A stretch of 34,845 nt of DNA, taken from contig CAKVBD010000023.1 of assembly GCA_934725105.1 (NCBI GenBank), positions 1 to 34,845 of the forward strand, read 5' to 3'. Within the stretch, counting starts at the first letter, position 1; each line of letters starts with the position of its first letter. Positions 16,309 to 25,010 of this stretch are shown here, one piece after another. The notes beneath the pieces are model-generated. The model was not told where the DNA came from. It worked only from the letters and a program-made list of their open reading frames with translations, and did no database searches. A program made the translations under genes and the position numbers. Origin of the DNA: an uncultured Bulleidia sp. Its GTDB lineage: Bacteria > Bacillota_I > Bacilli_A > Erysipelotrichales > Erysipelotrichaceae.

Positions 16309-16364
16309 TGAAAACTTTTCAAAATTTTCAGTTTTTCATCTGCAATCTTTCATGAAAAGTTCAT
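16309..16364 (+). promoter_or_regulatory. Array of TGAAAA/TTTTCA motifs upstream of the oppA promoter
   Basis: Three AT-rich elements in 56 bp: the palindrome TGAAAA-C-TTTTCA (16309-16321), then AATTTTCAG (16323-16331), then TTTCATGAAA (16348-16357) running into AGTTCAT. They end 8 bp before the -35 box. AATTTTCAG is the left half of the CodY consensus AATTTTCWGAAAATT, but no full site is present. A nutritional regulator site is an inference. Confidence 0.4.
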
Positions 16365-16371
16365 ATTTGCG

Positions 16372-16400
16372 TTGACGCACCTTAACACAAACTTTAAAAT
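16372..16400 (+). promoter_or_regulatory. Promoter of the opp operon
   Basis: TTGACG, exactly 17 bp, TAAAAT: the best sigma-A promoter in the window. Predicted start is near 16407, with a 21-nt leader and GGAGGG 9 nt before the oppA ATG. Confidence 0.8.
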
Positions 16401-16427
16401 AGTAACTACTTTGGAGGGAAAAGTACT

Positions 16428-18431
16428 ATGAAAAAGATTTTATGTGCTTCTATGGCAGTACTTCTCGCTGCAGGATGTTCTGCAGGTGGAGCTGGTTCAG
16501 CTGGTACAGAAGCAACAAACACAACATCTGAAGATGCTAACTACGTCTTCACATCTGATCTTCAAACATTGGACTGGCATTTATCACAGAATGCTACTGA
16601 TGCTCAGATCACATCCAACCTGGTAGATGGTCTTACAGAAATTAACAAATATAATAACTATGTAGGCGCTCTAGCAGAAAGCTGGGAACACAACGAAGAC
16701 TCTACAGTCTGGACATTCCACCTGAGAGATGCTAAGTGGGTTACAAACACTGAAGAAGAATATGCTGATGTTACAGCTGAAGACTTCGTAAACGGTGTTC
16801 GTCACTTATCCGATTTCCAGGGTGCAACAATTGCGATTGCTGAAAGCTATGTTAAGGGCTTAGCAGAATATGGAAAGTCTGAAAGAACAGATGCTGACTG
16901 GGATAAGGTTGGTATCAAGGCTCTTGATGACAAGACTGTTGAATACACATTAACAGACCCAACACCATTCTTCCATACAGTTGTAGCTAACAACTCATTC
17001 TGGCCAGTAAACAAGGAATTCCTTGAAAGCAAGGGCGATGGTTGTAAACTTGGTTCACCAGACCCAACAAACTGTGGCTATGGTAAGGCAACAGACCCAT
17101 CATCCATTCTTTACAATGGTGCATATATCTTAGATGAAATCGTATCTAAGTCTTCTCAGAAGATGCATAAGAATGAACAGTACTGGGATGCTGAACATGT
17201 ATACATCCAGAATGTAAACCGTGTATTCGATGACGGTTCTGATCCAGCTTCTACAGTTAAGGGCTTTGAATCTGAATCTAATCCTTACTATCAGGCAACA
17301 TTATTAACAACTGCTAAGGATTTCGAATCTTACTTAGAACAGTATAAGGAATATGCATTCAACCCTCAGCAGAATGGTTATACATTCGGTATCAACTTCA
17401 ACTTCAACAGAACAAACTTTGATAACTCATCAAAGACAAAGGCTCAGCAGGCTGATACAAAGAAGGCACTTCTAAATGCTCACTTCAGAAAGGCTCTCAA
17501 GTATGGTTTCGATAGAGTTTCCTACATGGGAACAGTTATGGACAAGACAATTGCTGAAAAGGTAATTCGTACTCTTGAAACTCCATGGAACTTCGTTTCT
17601 ACTTCTGATGGTAAGTCTTATGGTGAATTAGTTCAGGCAGCTAGTGAAGATCCATCAATCGATCTTTCTGAAGGACAGGATTCCGTTTACAATCCTGAAA
17701 AGGCTAAGGAAGAATTAGAACTTGCTAAGAAGGAATTAACAGATGTTTCCTGGCCAATCGTTCTTGACCTGTTAACAGATGATGCTTCTGCTTCATTACC
17801 AAAGCAGGCTGCTTCTCTTGAACAGTCCATTGAAGAATCTTTAGGTTCTGAAAACGTTGATATCGTTGTTCACCCAGTCAGTGATGATGAATACACAGCT
17901 TCTTCTTACACAGCTACAGGTCCATGGGATTCATGCTGGGATATCTCAACTTCAACAGGTTGGGGTGCAGACTATATCGATCCTAAGACATACTTAAGCA
18001 TCTTCTCACCAGTTAACGGTGACGTTCTATCACAGTCCATGGGTCTATGCTTCTATGGATCAAATGAATATGATAACGACGCTGATAACAAGGCTAACGA
18101 TGCAGCTATCGAAGCAGTTGGCTTACTTGATTACCAGAAGATGATCGATGATGCATATGCAATCAATGATGACCTCGATGCTCGTTATGCAGCTGAAGCA
18201 AAGGCTGAAGCATATCTCTTAGATAATGCTATCGCTATTCCTGTTCAGACACAGACAGCAGCAGTTAACTTCACACTTTCTAGAGCAGTTCCATTCTCTG
18301 GTGCTTATCAGTCAACTAAGTACAAGGGTTTGATCATCCAGAAGGATCCTGTTAAGGCTGAAGATTACAACGCAGCATACGAACAGTGGAAGAAGGATAA
18401 GGTTGCTGACGCTCAGAAGAACGCTCAGTAA
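16428..18431 (+). CDS. oppA: Oligopeptide-binding lipoprotein OppA (AmiA-like)
   Basis: Extracellular peptide receptor of the ABC importer, anchored to the membrane by lipid. A lipoprotein signal peptide ends in the lipobox LAAG with Cys17 as the modified residue, followed by a Gly/Ala/Ser/Thr linker. The remaining 640 or so residues are an SBP_bac_5 domain (FTSDLQTLDW, VWTFHLRDAKW, VTAEDFVNGVRHL). At 667 residues it is close to pneumococcal AmiA. Two cysteine pairs (Cys206/Cys216 and Cys503/Cys541) could form disulfides. Lys is mostly AAG and Asn AAC, as in the phosphofructokinase gene, suggesting high expression. A hairpin after the gene probably keeps the permease genes at a lower level. 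Confidence 0.93.
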   Translation: MKKILCASMAVLLAAGCSAGGAGSAGTEATNTTSEDANYVFTSDLQTLDWHLSQNATDAQITSNLVDGLTEINKYNNYVGALAESWEHNEDSTVWTFHLRDAKWVTNTEEEYADVTAEDFVNGVRHLSDFQGATIAIAESYVKGLAEYGKSERTDADWDKVGIKALDDKTVEYTLTDPTPFFHTVVANNSFWPVNKEFLESKGDGCKLGSPDPTNCGYGKATDPSSILYNGAYILDEIVSKSSQKMHKNEQYWDAEHVYIQNVNRVFDDGSDPASTVKGFESESNPYYQATLLTTAKDFESYLEQYKEYAFNPQQNGYTFGINFNFNRTNFDNSSKTKAQQADTKKALLNAHFRKALKYGFDRVSYMGTVMDKTIAEKVIRTLETPWNFVSTSDGKSYGELVQAASEDPSIDLSEGQDSVYNPEKAKEELELAKKELTDVSWPIVLDLLTDDASASLPKQAASLEQSIEESLGSENVDIVVHPVSDDEYTASSYTATGPWDSCWDISTSTGWGADYIDPKTYLSIFSPVNGDVLSQSMGLCFYGSNEYDNDADNKANDAAIEAVGLLDYQKMIDDAYAINDDLDARYAAEAKAEAYLLDNAIAIPVQTQTAAVNFTLSRAVPFSGAYQSTKYKGLIIQKDPVKAEDYNAAYEQWKKDKVADAQKNAQ

Positions 18432-18458
18432 TATCTTCAAAAAAACATTACAATAGAT

Positions 18459-18492
18459 GATAAGGAGGCTGTGCCTCCTTATCGTTTGTTTT
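18459..18492 (+). terminator. Partial terminator between oppA and oppB
   Basis: A perfect 11-bp stem (GATAAGGAGGC / GCCTCCTTATC) with a 3-nt TGT loop. The tail GTTTGTTTT is interrupted by G, so read-through is likely. It would lower the permease-to-receptor ratio and may protect the oppA 3' end. Confidence 0.75.
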
Positions 18493-18540
18493 GAGAAAAC
18501 GATAAATTTCACGAAAAATTGTGAAAGGAGGACATAAATT

Positions 18541-20028
18541 ATGAAAAAATATGTATGGGGGCGTGTAGTACGTGCAATTCTCTCTGCATTTATCGTAACT
18601 GTTATCGCAATGGTTATGATCTATACATTAATACCTCGTCATTTGATTTTCAAAACTGACCCAACATATCAGAAGTTAGGTGGTAAGGCAGATGACAGAG
18701 AGAGATATAAAAACACAGCCTATGAAAGATTAGGTTATATTTACTTTGATGAACAGGTAGATATGTGTAAGGCTTACGCTGCTGATAGCGTAGAAGCTTG
18801 TAATGTGAATGGTTCATCACAGGCAAATGAAGTTGCAGAAAAGTATGAAGCAGACGGTTGGACAGTAAAGCAGTATAAAGCTGGTGGTTATTATGCTTAT
18901 AAAGATGTTCCAATCTTTAAGATTGTCGCAAATTTCTTTTCTAACTTAATTGAAATCGATCATCCTTGGAGAGTGAACGACAGTTCTAATCCAGATCTTA
19001 AGAGAAGAATCTATTTCGGAACAGATTATAATGGTGTACCTGCATTAATGGGTGAAGGTACAAAGCATAAGTATTTGATTTATTTTGATGGAAGTTTCCC
19101 ATTTATTCATCAGAATGTAATTTCTTTGAATTTAGGTAAATCTTATCCTTCTTATGCATATACAGATATTTCTAAGGTAATATCTTCTGGTCAAGGTACA
19201 GAAAAATCTACAATGCAGAAGTTTGAAACAGGCTCTAAGACAAAGAGTGCTGTAATTCAGCATAGCTGCACATATAAAGCTACAAAGAACCTTGATAAGT
19301 TAGACAAGAATAAATTTACAGACAACTACGCAACTTGTGATACAACAAAGAAAGATCCATCAATGATTGCTACATCTATGACATTTGGTGTATTGGCATT
19401 ATTGCTTGCTTATTGTATTGCAATTCCTGCTGGTATGTTAATGGCTTCTCATAAAGGTAAAGCAGCAGACCATATTGGTACAGTATGGATCAACTTCATG
19501 ATTGCGGTACCATCACTTGCATTTATCTTCTTCGGTAGACAAGTATTCTATTTATTAGGTTTCCCAACGTCATTCCCTTCACTTGGGGCACATAATATTA
19601 AGAGCTATATTCCAGCTATTGTTATTTTAGCTTTGATGAATACAGGTTCATTAATGCTTTGGACAAGAAGATATATGTTAGACCAGTCCAATGCAGACTA
19701 TGTTAAGTTTGCTCGTGCAAAGGGTCTTTCACAGAGTGAAATCTTTAAGAAGCACATTCTTAGAAACGCAGTCATTCCTATTGTTCATGACCTTCCAGCA
19801 AGTATTATCTTAACAATCACAGGTGCTGTATTAACAGAAACAGTATTTGCGATTCCTGGAACAGGTAAATTATTACCAGATGCTATCAACGAGCATAACA
19901 ACGCAATGATCGTCGCTTTAACAATTCTTTATACATCTCTATCAATCTTTTCAGTATTGATTGGTGATTTGTTAATGACGGTAGTAGATCCAAGAATTAA
20001 ATTAACAGATGATGGAGGTGCAAACTGA
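18541..20028 (+). CDS. oppB: Oligopeptide ABC transporter permease OppB (AmiC-like)
   Basis: Inner-membrane permease half. At 495 residues it is much longer than Gram-negative OppB (about 306) because about 240 residues (35-275) are inserted between the first membrane helix (13-31) and the second (from about 277). This insert faces outward and also exists in pneumococcal AmiC (498). The C-terminal half carries the BPD_transp_1 core, with the EAA-type ATPase contact loop around FARAKGLSQSEIFKKHILRN. The insert has four cysteines (76, 87, 243, 266), possibly disulfide-bonded. An AAAGGAGG site precedes the ATG. The last base of its stop is the first base of oppC, giving tight coupling. Confidence 0.9.
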   Translation: MKKYVWGRVVRAILSAFIVTVIAMVMIYTLIPRHLIFKTDPTYQKLGGKADDRERYKNTAYERLGYIYFDEQVDMCKAYAADSVEACNVNGSSQANEVAEKYEADGWTVKQYKAGGYYAYKDVPIFKIVANFFSNLIEIDHPWRVNDSSNPDLKRRIYFGTDYNGVPALMGEGTKHKYLIYFDGSFPFIHQNVISLNLGKSYPSYAYTDISKVISSGQGTEKSTMQKFETGSKTKSAVIQHSCTYKATKNLDKLDKNKFTDNYATCDTTKKDPSMIATSMTFGVLALLLAYCIAIPAGMLMASHKGKAADHIGTVWINFMIAVPSLAFIFFGRQVFYLLGFPTSFPSLGAHNIKSYIPAIVILALMNTGSLMLWTRRYMLDQSNADYVKFARAKGLSQSEIFKKHILRNAVIPIVHDLPASIILTITGAVLTETVFAIPGTGKLLPDAINEHNNAMIVALTILYTSLSIFSVLIGDLLMTVVDPRIKLTDDGGAN

Positions 20029-20951
20029 TGAGTGAAATGAATAATAAATTTGTATTCGTTAAAAGTGACGAACGTGAATCAGAACATATTGCTGCTCCTA
20101 AGTATTCTTACTGGAGATCTGTATTCAAACAATTCTTAAGCAAGAAATCTACAATTGCAATCTTGATTATTGCATCTATTGTTATCTTATTATCTATCAT
20201 TGATCCAATGCTCAGTGGATACAATGGTATTTCTCATCCAAATATCAACAATGATTCTATGAAGTTTATTGGCCCATGCTTTAAGTATTTGTTTGGTACT
20301 GACAGTTATGGTGATAACTTGTGGAATGTAGTGTGGATCGGTGCACGTAACTCTTTAGGAATTGCTGGTTTAACTACATTGATCACAATTACATTGGGTG
20401 TTACTGTTGGTTCTATCTGGGGTTATTCTAAATCCATGGATAAATGGATGATTGAAATCTACAACATTATCGCTAACGTACCATTTACATTAATTGTATT
20501 CGTTATGATGTATATCTTAGGCAGAGGTTTCTGGCAGCTGATCTTCGCAATGTCTGTTACTTCCTGGCTAGGTACAGCATACTTCATTCGTACACAGGTT
20601 ATGATTATTCGTGACCGTGAATACAACCTTGCATCTAGATGCTTAGGTACAGGTAAATGGACAATTGTTAAAAATAACATTCTTCCATATTTGATTTCTA
20701 TTATTGTTACTTCTATTTCAAGAGACTTGCCATCATACATCTCTCTTGAAGTATTCTTAGCATGGTTAGGAATTGGTGTTGGTGAAAGTACACCATCTTT
20801 AGGTAAGACAATTTCTGCAAATAGAATCTTTATGACAAACTCAGGTTACTTATTCTGGATTCCAGTTGCAGTTTCTGCAGTGATTACAGTTTCATTATAT
20901 GTAGCTGGTCAGACATTAGCGGATGCTGCTGACCCAAGAACACATAGATAA
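20028..20951 (+). CDS. oppC: Oligopeptide ABC transporter permease OppC (AmiD-like)
   Basis: Second permease half, 307 residues, close to AmiD (308). It has a cytoplasmic N-tail, a first membrane helix around residues 43-61 (STIAILIIASIVILLSII), and a BPD_transp_1 core with the coupling segment around REYNLASRCLGTGKWTIVKN. It ends with AGQTLADAADPR, the standard OppC/DppC C-terminus. It starts in a TGATG overlap with oppB and has no own terminator. An AAGGAGG for oppD lies at its stop codon. Confidence 0.93.
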   Translation: MSEMNNKFVFVKSDERESEHIAAPKYSYWRSVFKQFLSKKSTIAILIIASIVILLSIIDPMLSGYNGISHPNINNDSMKFIGPCFKYLFGTDSYGDNLWNVVWIGARNSLGIAGLTTLITITLGVTVGSIWGYSKSMDKWMIEIYNIIANVPFTLIVFVMMYILGRGFWQLIFAMSVTSWLGTAYFIRTQVMIIRDREYNLASRCLGTGKWTIVKNNILPYLISIIVTSISRDLPSYISLEVFLAWLGIGVGESTPSLGKTISANRIFMTNSGYLFWIPVAVSAVITVSLYVAGQTLADAADPRTHR

Positions 20952-20965
20952 GGAGGCATAAAACA

Positions 20966-22030
20966 ATGACAACAAATCAGGAAATCATTTTATCTGCTTC
21001 CGATGTTGAAGTGCAGTTCACAGTCAGAGGCAAACAATTAAGAGCGATTCGTAATATCTCTATTGATTTATATAAAGATGAAACATTAGCAATCGTTGGT
21101 GAATCCGGTTCTGGTAAATCTGTATTTACAAAAACATTTACAGGCATGCTTGAAAGTAATGGTAGAGTTACTAACGGTACAGCAATGTTTGAAGGTAAAG
21201 ACCTTTATGCAAATAAAACAGATGCAGACTGGGAAGCAATTCGTGGTAAGAAGATTGCCACAATCTTCCAGGACCCTATGACTTCTTTAAACCCAATTAT
21301 TCCAATTGGAAAGCAGATTACAGAAGTTATTGAAAAGCATCAAGGTAAATCTTTTGCAGAAGCAAAAGAAGAAGCAATCAAATTGATGGAAGAAGTTGGT
21401 ATCTACAATGCTGAAGGCAGATTCGATGAATATCCATTCATGTATTCTGGTGGTATGAGACAGAGAATCGTTATTGCGATTGCTTTGGCTTGTCATCCAG
21501 ATATCTTGATCTGTGATGAACCTACAACAGCGCTAGACGTTACAATTCAGGCACAGATCATTCGTTTGATCAAGAAGCTGCAGAAGCAGTATGGCTATAC
21601 AATCATCTTCATTACACATGACTTAGGTGTCGTAGCAAATGTAGCTGATCGTGTCGCTATTATGTATTCTGGACAGATCATTGAATATGGTACTGTTAAC
21701 GAAATCTTCTATGAACCAAAGCATCCATATACTTGGGGCTTATTGAGTTCATTACCTCAGCTTGGTATCAAGGGAGAACCATTATATGCAATTCATGGTA
21801 CTCCACCTAGCTTGTATGATGAAATCAAGGGTGATGCATTCGCTCCTAGAAGTGACTATGCAATGGAAATTGACTTTGAAGAAGAACCACCTATGTTTAA
21901 GGTAACAGATACACACTATGCAAAAACATGGCTGTTGGATCCAAGAGCTCCAAAGGTTGAACCACCAGCACAGGTAACATCACTACATGAAAGAATGAAG
22001 CAGGTAATTGCAGAACAGGAGGAACATTAA
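20966..22030 (+). CDS. oppD: Oligopeptide ABC transporter ATPase OppD (AmiE-like)
   Basis: Nucleotide-binding subunit, 354 residues (AmiE is 355). Walker A GESGSGKS, signature YSGGMRQR, Walker B ILICDEPTTALD and the switch His in FITHDLG are present. The C-terminal oligo_HPY-type extension (HPYTWGLLSSLPQL) is present. The usual iron-sulfur cysteine cluster of many OppD/DppD C-termini is not seen here: no closely spaced cysteine quartet follows the HPY segment. The AAGGAGG site overlaps the oppC stop. oppF begins on the base right after its stop codon. Confidence 0.93.
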   Translation: MTTNQEIILSASDVEVQFTVRGKQLRAIRNISIDLYKDETLAIVGESGSGKSVFTKTFTGMLESNGRVTNGTAMFEGKDLYANKTDADWEAIRGKKIATIFQDPMTSLNPIIPIGKQITEVIEKHQGKSFAEAKEEAIKLMEEVGIYNAEGRFDEYPFMYSGGMRQRIVIAIALACHPDILICDEPTTALDVTIQAQIIRLIKKLQKQYGYTIIFITHDLGVVANVADRVAIMYSGQIIEYGTVNEIFYEPKHPYTWGLLSSLPQLGIKGEPLYAIHGTPPSLYDEIKGDAFAPRSDYAMEIDFEEEPPMFKVTDTHYAKTWLLDPRAPKVEPPAQVTSLHERMKQVIAEQEEH

Positions 22031-23017
22031 ATGAGTGAAACATTACAGAATCCTGTCCTCGAAAAGGATGAAAACGGAAGAGAAATTTTATTGAAAGTAA
22101 AAGATCTCGCTGTTACTTTCTATAATGGAAAAAAGGAATTCAAGGCAGTTCATGACGTTAACTTTAACGTATATAAGGGAGAAACTTTTTCTCTTGTAGG
22201 TGAATCTGGTTCTGGTAAAACAACAATTGGTCGTGCAATCATTCGTATCAATCCTACTTCTAATGGTGATGTATATTTCATGGGTAAGAAGATCAACGGA
22301 AAGATTTCTAAAGAAGATCAGCGTTGGGTTATCAGAAATATGCAGATGGTATTCCAGGATCCAGCTGCTTCCTTAAATGAAAGAGCTACAATTGACTATA
22401 TTGTCAGTGAAGGTTTACAGAACTTCCATTTATATAAAGATGAAGAAGATCGTAAGCAGAAGGTATTGAACGCATTGGAATCTGTAGGATTACTTGCTGA
22501 ACATGCAACAAGATATCCACATGAATTCTCTGGTGGTCAAAGACAGCGTATTGGTATTGCGCGTGCCATGGTTATGGAACCAACATTACTGATTGCGGAT
22601 GAACCTATTTCTGCTTTGGACGTTTCTATTCGTGCACAGGTATTAAACCTTTTGAATGAATTCAAGCGTGACAAGGGATTGACACAGATCTTTATTGCGC
22701 ATGACTTATCTGTTGTTCGTTATATTTCAGATAGAATTGCGGTTATTCATAAAGGACGTATCGTAGAACTTGCGGAAACAAATGAATTGTTCAAGAATCC
22801 AATGCATCCTTACACAATTTCATTAATGTCAGCAATTCCATTACCTGACCCTGAAATTGAAAAGGCAAAGACATTAATTACATTTGATGAAGAAGAGGAA
22901 GCAAAGAAGTGGAATTATGCTGAAAATGCACCTACATTCCGTGAAATTGTTCCTGGTCACTTCATTTACTGTAATGATGCTGAAATGGAAGAATTCAAAA
23001 AGCATTATCAGAAATAA
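22031..23017 (+). CDS. oppF: Oligopeptide ABC transporter ATPase OppF (AmiF-like)
   Basis: Second ATPase, 328 residues. Walker A GESGSGKTT, the Q-loop MVFQDP, signature FSGGQRQR, Walker B LLIADEPISALD and switch His in IAHDLS are all intact. The oligo_HPY extension includes HPYTISLMSAIPLPDPE. GGAGGAAC inside the end of oppD serves as its ribosome-binding site, with no intergenic base. With oppD it forms the heterodimeric motor of the importer. It closes the oppABCDF operon, 6 nt before a strong terminator. Confidence 0.94.
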   Translation: MSETLQNPVLEKDENGREILLKVKDLAVTFYNGKKEFKAVHDVNFNVYKGETFSLVGESGSGKTTIGRAIIRINPTSNGDVYFMGKKINGKISKEDQRWVIRNMQMVFQDPAASLNERATIDYIVSEGLQNFHLYKDEEDRKQKVLNALESVGLLAEHATRYPHEFSGGQRQRIGIARAMVMEPTLLIADEPISALDVSIRAQVLNLLNEFKRDKGLTQIFIAHDLSVVRYISDRIAVIHKGRIVELAETNELFKNPMHPYTISLMSAIPLPDPEIEKAKTLITFDEEEEAKKWNYAENAPTFREIVPGHFIYCNDAEMEEFKKHYQK

Positions 23018-23023
23018 TCAAAT

Positions 23024-23054
23024 AGACTGTATCTTTGAAAGATATAGTCTTTTT
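23024..23054 (+). terminator. Intrinsic terminator of the opp operon
   Basis: A 12-bp stem (AGACTGTATCTT / AAGATATAGTCT, one wobble), a 3-nt TGA loop and five T. Confidence 0.88.
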
Positions 23055-23064
23055 ATATGAGGTA

Positions 23065-23073
23065 TGTTAGAAT
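23065..23073 (+). promoter_or_regulatory. Extended -10 promoter of the MATE gene
   Basis: TGTTAGAAT, an extended -10. The box ends exactly 6 nt before the ATG, so +1 is predicted on the A of the start codon. No Shine-Dalgarno is present in this gap. Confidence 0.5.
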
Positions 23074-23079
23074 CTACAA

Positions 23080-24471
23080 ATGAAATTAAATAAGTATATA
23101 GGAAATAAAGAGTTTTATTATAAGGTACTCGTCATTGCGATACCTTTACTCATTCAGCAGTTGATTACTAGTTTTGTAAACATGCTGGATAACATTATGG
23201 TTGGTCAGACTGGTACACTTGCAATGAGTGGTGTTTCTGTATCAAATCAGATCGTTACGGTATTTAATCTTGCGGTATTTGGATCCATTTCTGCTGCGAG
23301 TATCTTTGGTGCACAGTTTGCTGGAAAGAAAGATACAGATGGTGTTCGAAATTGTCTGCGTTTTAAATTAATTGTTGAAATGTTGATTGCATGCATATTT
23401 ATCTTTGGGTTTCTTGGATTTGGGAAGAATCTGATTGGTTTATTCATGCATCCAGAGCAGGATGATTTAACAACGATTACAAAGACAATGGAATATGCTA
23501 CACAATATATTTATATTATGACAATTGGATTTGTTCCATTTGCATTGTCACAATGTATTTCATCTTCCATGAGAGAATGTGGAGAAACAAGATTGCCAAT
23601 GATTGCCAGTGTATCTGCAGTCATCATTAACTTTATTGGAAACAGCATTCTGATTTTTGGCTTGTTCGGTTTTCCTGCTTTAGGACCTGCAGGTGCAGCC
23701 ATCGCAACTGTAATCTCTCGATTTGCGGAGATGCTTCTTGTCATTTTCTTTGCATTAAAGAATAAAGATAGATTTCCATTCTATATAGGGCTATTTCATC
23801 ATTTCTCTATTCCAGGGAATTTAGTGAAATCTATCTGTATCAAAGGTTTTCCACTTGTATGTAATGAAATTATGTGGTCTGTTGGTGTCGCAATGATTAC
23901 GCAATGTTATTCTACAAGAGGCATTGATGCTTTGGCTGCCTATAACATCTCTTCAACGATTACGAATTTATTCTTTGTATCGAATATTGCAATGGGTGAC
24001 AGTATATCCATTATGGTTGGTCAGCATTTAGGTGCTGGCAATATTGAAGAGGCAGTGGATACAGATCGTAAATTGATTGTATGTACAGTCATGATCGCAA
24101 TGTGCTTTGGTATTGCATTAATGTTGCTTGCACCACTGTTCCCAGCTTTATATCAGACAAGTGACAGTGTTAGAAATGTTGCCGCAACAATGCTTCGCTT
24201 TGGTGGATTAACAATGTGGATTTCAGCAATCTATAACGCATCCTATTTCACACTGCGCTGTGGCGGCAAGACAATCATTACATTCTTGTTTGATTCGGTT
24301 GGAACGATTTTTGTCAGTTTTCCAGTCGCATATGCACTTGCACACTTCACAACACTTCCAATTCAATATATGTATTTGATTGTAACTGTTGTAGACTTAT
24401 ATAAAGTCATCCTAGGTTTATTCCTCGTTCATAAAGGAATCTGGGTCAATAACTTAGTTGCAGGAGAATAG
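23080..24471 (+). CDS. MATE-family multidrug/organic cation exporter
   Basis: A 463-residue membrane protein with the twelve-helix, two-repeat MATE architecture. The N-terminal segment LLIQQLITSFVNMLDNIMVG is diagnostic, and the start of the second half (GFPLVCNEIMWSVGVAMITQ) mirrors it. Family members export drugs, dyes or metabolites in exchange for Na+ or H+; the substrate here is unknown. No Shine-Dalgarno lies before the ATG, and the extended -10 box is at leaderless distance. A start further in would remove the first part of helix 1. The cupin gene follows after 2 nt, so the two are cotranscribed. Confidence 0.9.
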   Translation: MKLNKYIGNKEFYYKVLVIAIPLLIQQLITSFVNMLDNIMVGQTGTLAMSGVSVSNQIVTVFNLAVFGSISAASIFGAQFAGKKDTDGVRNCLRFKLIVEMLIACIFIFGFLGFGKNLIGLFMHPEQDDLTTITKTMEYATQYIYIMTIGFVPFALSQCISSSMRECGETRLPMIASVSAVIINFIGNSILIFGLFGFPALGPAGAAIATVISRFAEMLLVIFFALKNKDRFPFYIGLFHHFSIPGNLVKSICIKGFPLVCNEIMWSVGVAMITQCYSTRGIDALAAYNISSTITNLFFVSNIAMGDSISIMVGQHLGAGNIEEAVDTDRKLIVCTVMIAMCFGIALMLLAPLFPALYQTSDSVRNVAATMLRFGGLTMWISAIYNASYFTLRCGGKTIITFLFDSVGTIFVSFPVAYALAHFTTLPIQYMYLIVTVVDLYKVILGLFLVHKGIWVNNLVAGE

Positions 24472-24473
24472 AA

Positions 24474-24959
24474 ATGAATCGTATTGAACAATTAGTTGAA
24501 AAGTATCACTTACATTCACATCCAGAAGGTGGACATTTTGCGGAAGTATATACTGCACCATTCTTGTATCAGGAAAATAGAGAATGTGCAGGCAGTATCT
24601 ATTTCATGCTGGAAAAAGATGATATCTCACATTTTCATGTCATTGACTGTGATGAAATCTGGTATTTCCATGAAGGATGTGGAATGAAGATTACAATGAT
24701 TGATGAAAAAGGAAATATTACATCACAAGATCTTGGTATGGGGGAAGAGGAAGAAGCAATGGTTGTGATTCCTAAAGGTGTCATGTTTGCGGCTGAAAAT
24801 CTAAAACAGGATTCTTACACATTTGTATCATGTGCAACATCACCACAATTTCAATATTCTGGCTTCCGTCTAGTGAAAGAAAGTGAAGTATCCTGTGATA
24901 CTTCTACTATCCATCATTTATTTATGGATGATGCACAAATTGATGAAGTTGTTTTATAG
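24474..24959 (+). CDS. DUF985 (cupin_5) family protein
   Basis: A 161-residue single-domain cupin. The family start pattern is present (LVEKYHLHSHPEGGHFAEVY), then SIYFMLEKDDISHFHVIDCDEIWYF with the first metal-type His/Glu set, and the second conserved motif near VVIPKGVMFAAE. The biochemical role of the family is not known; sugar or small-molecule binding is often guessed. AGGAGA in the end of the MATE gene serves as its ribosome-binding site. It is translationally linked to the exporter, which may mean that they handle the same compound, but this is only inference. Confidence 0.85.
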   Translation: MNRIEQLVEKYHLHSHPEGGHFAEVYTAPFLYQENRECAGSIYFMLEKDDISHFHVIDCDEIWYFHEGCGMKITMIDEKGNITSQDLGMGEEEEAMVVIPKGVMFAAENLKQDSYTFVSCATSPQFQYSGFRLVKESEVSCDTSTIHHLFMDDAQIDEVVL

Positions 24960-24981
24960 AAGGACATTTTGTCCTTTTTTT
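24960..24981 (+). terminator. Intrinsic terminator after the cupin gene
   Basis: A 6-bp stem (AAGGAC / GTCCTT), a 5-nt loop and seven T. The next promoter's -10 box follows directly. Confidence 0.75.
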
Positions 24982-24983
24982 CA

Positions 24984-24989
24984 TATAAT
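24984..24989 (+). promoter_or_regulatory. -10 box of the amidohydrolase promoter
   Basis: TATAAT 21 nt before the ATG. The -35 region falls in the terminator and is poor. The leader would be about 15 nt including AGAGGAAG. Confidence 0.5.
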
Positions 24990-25010
24990 GGGTGCAGAGG
25001 AAGTTAATAT

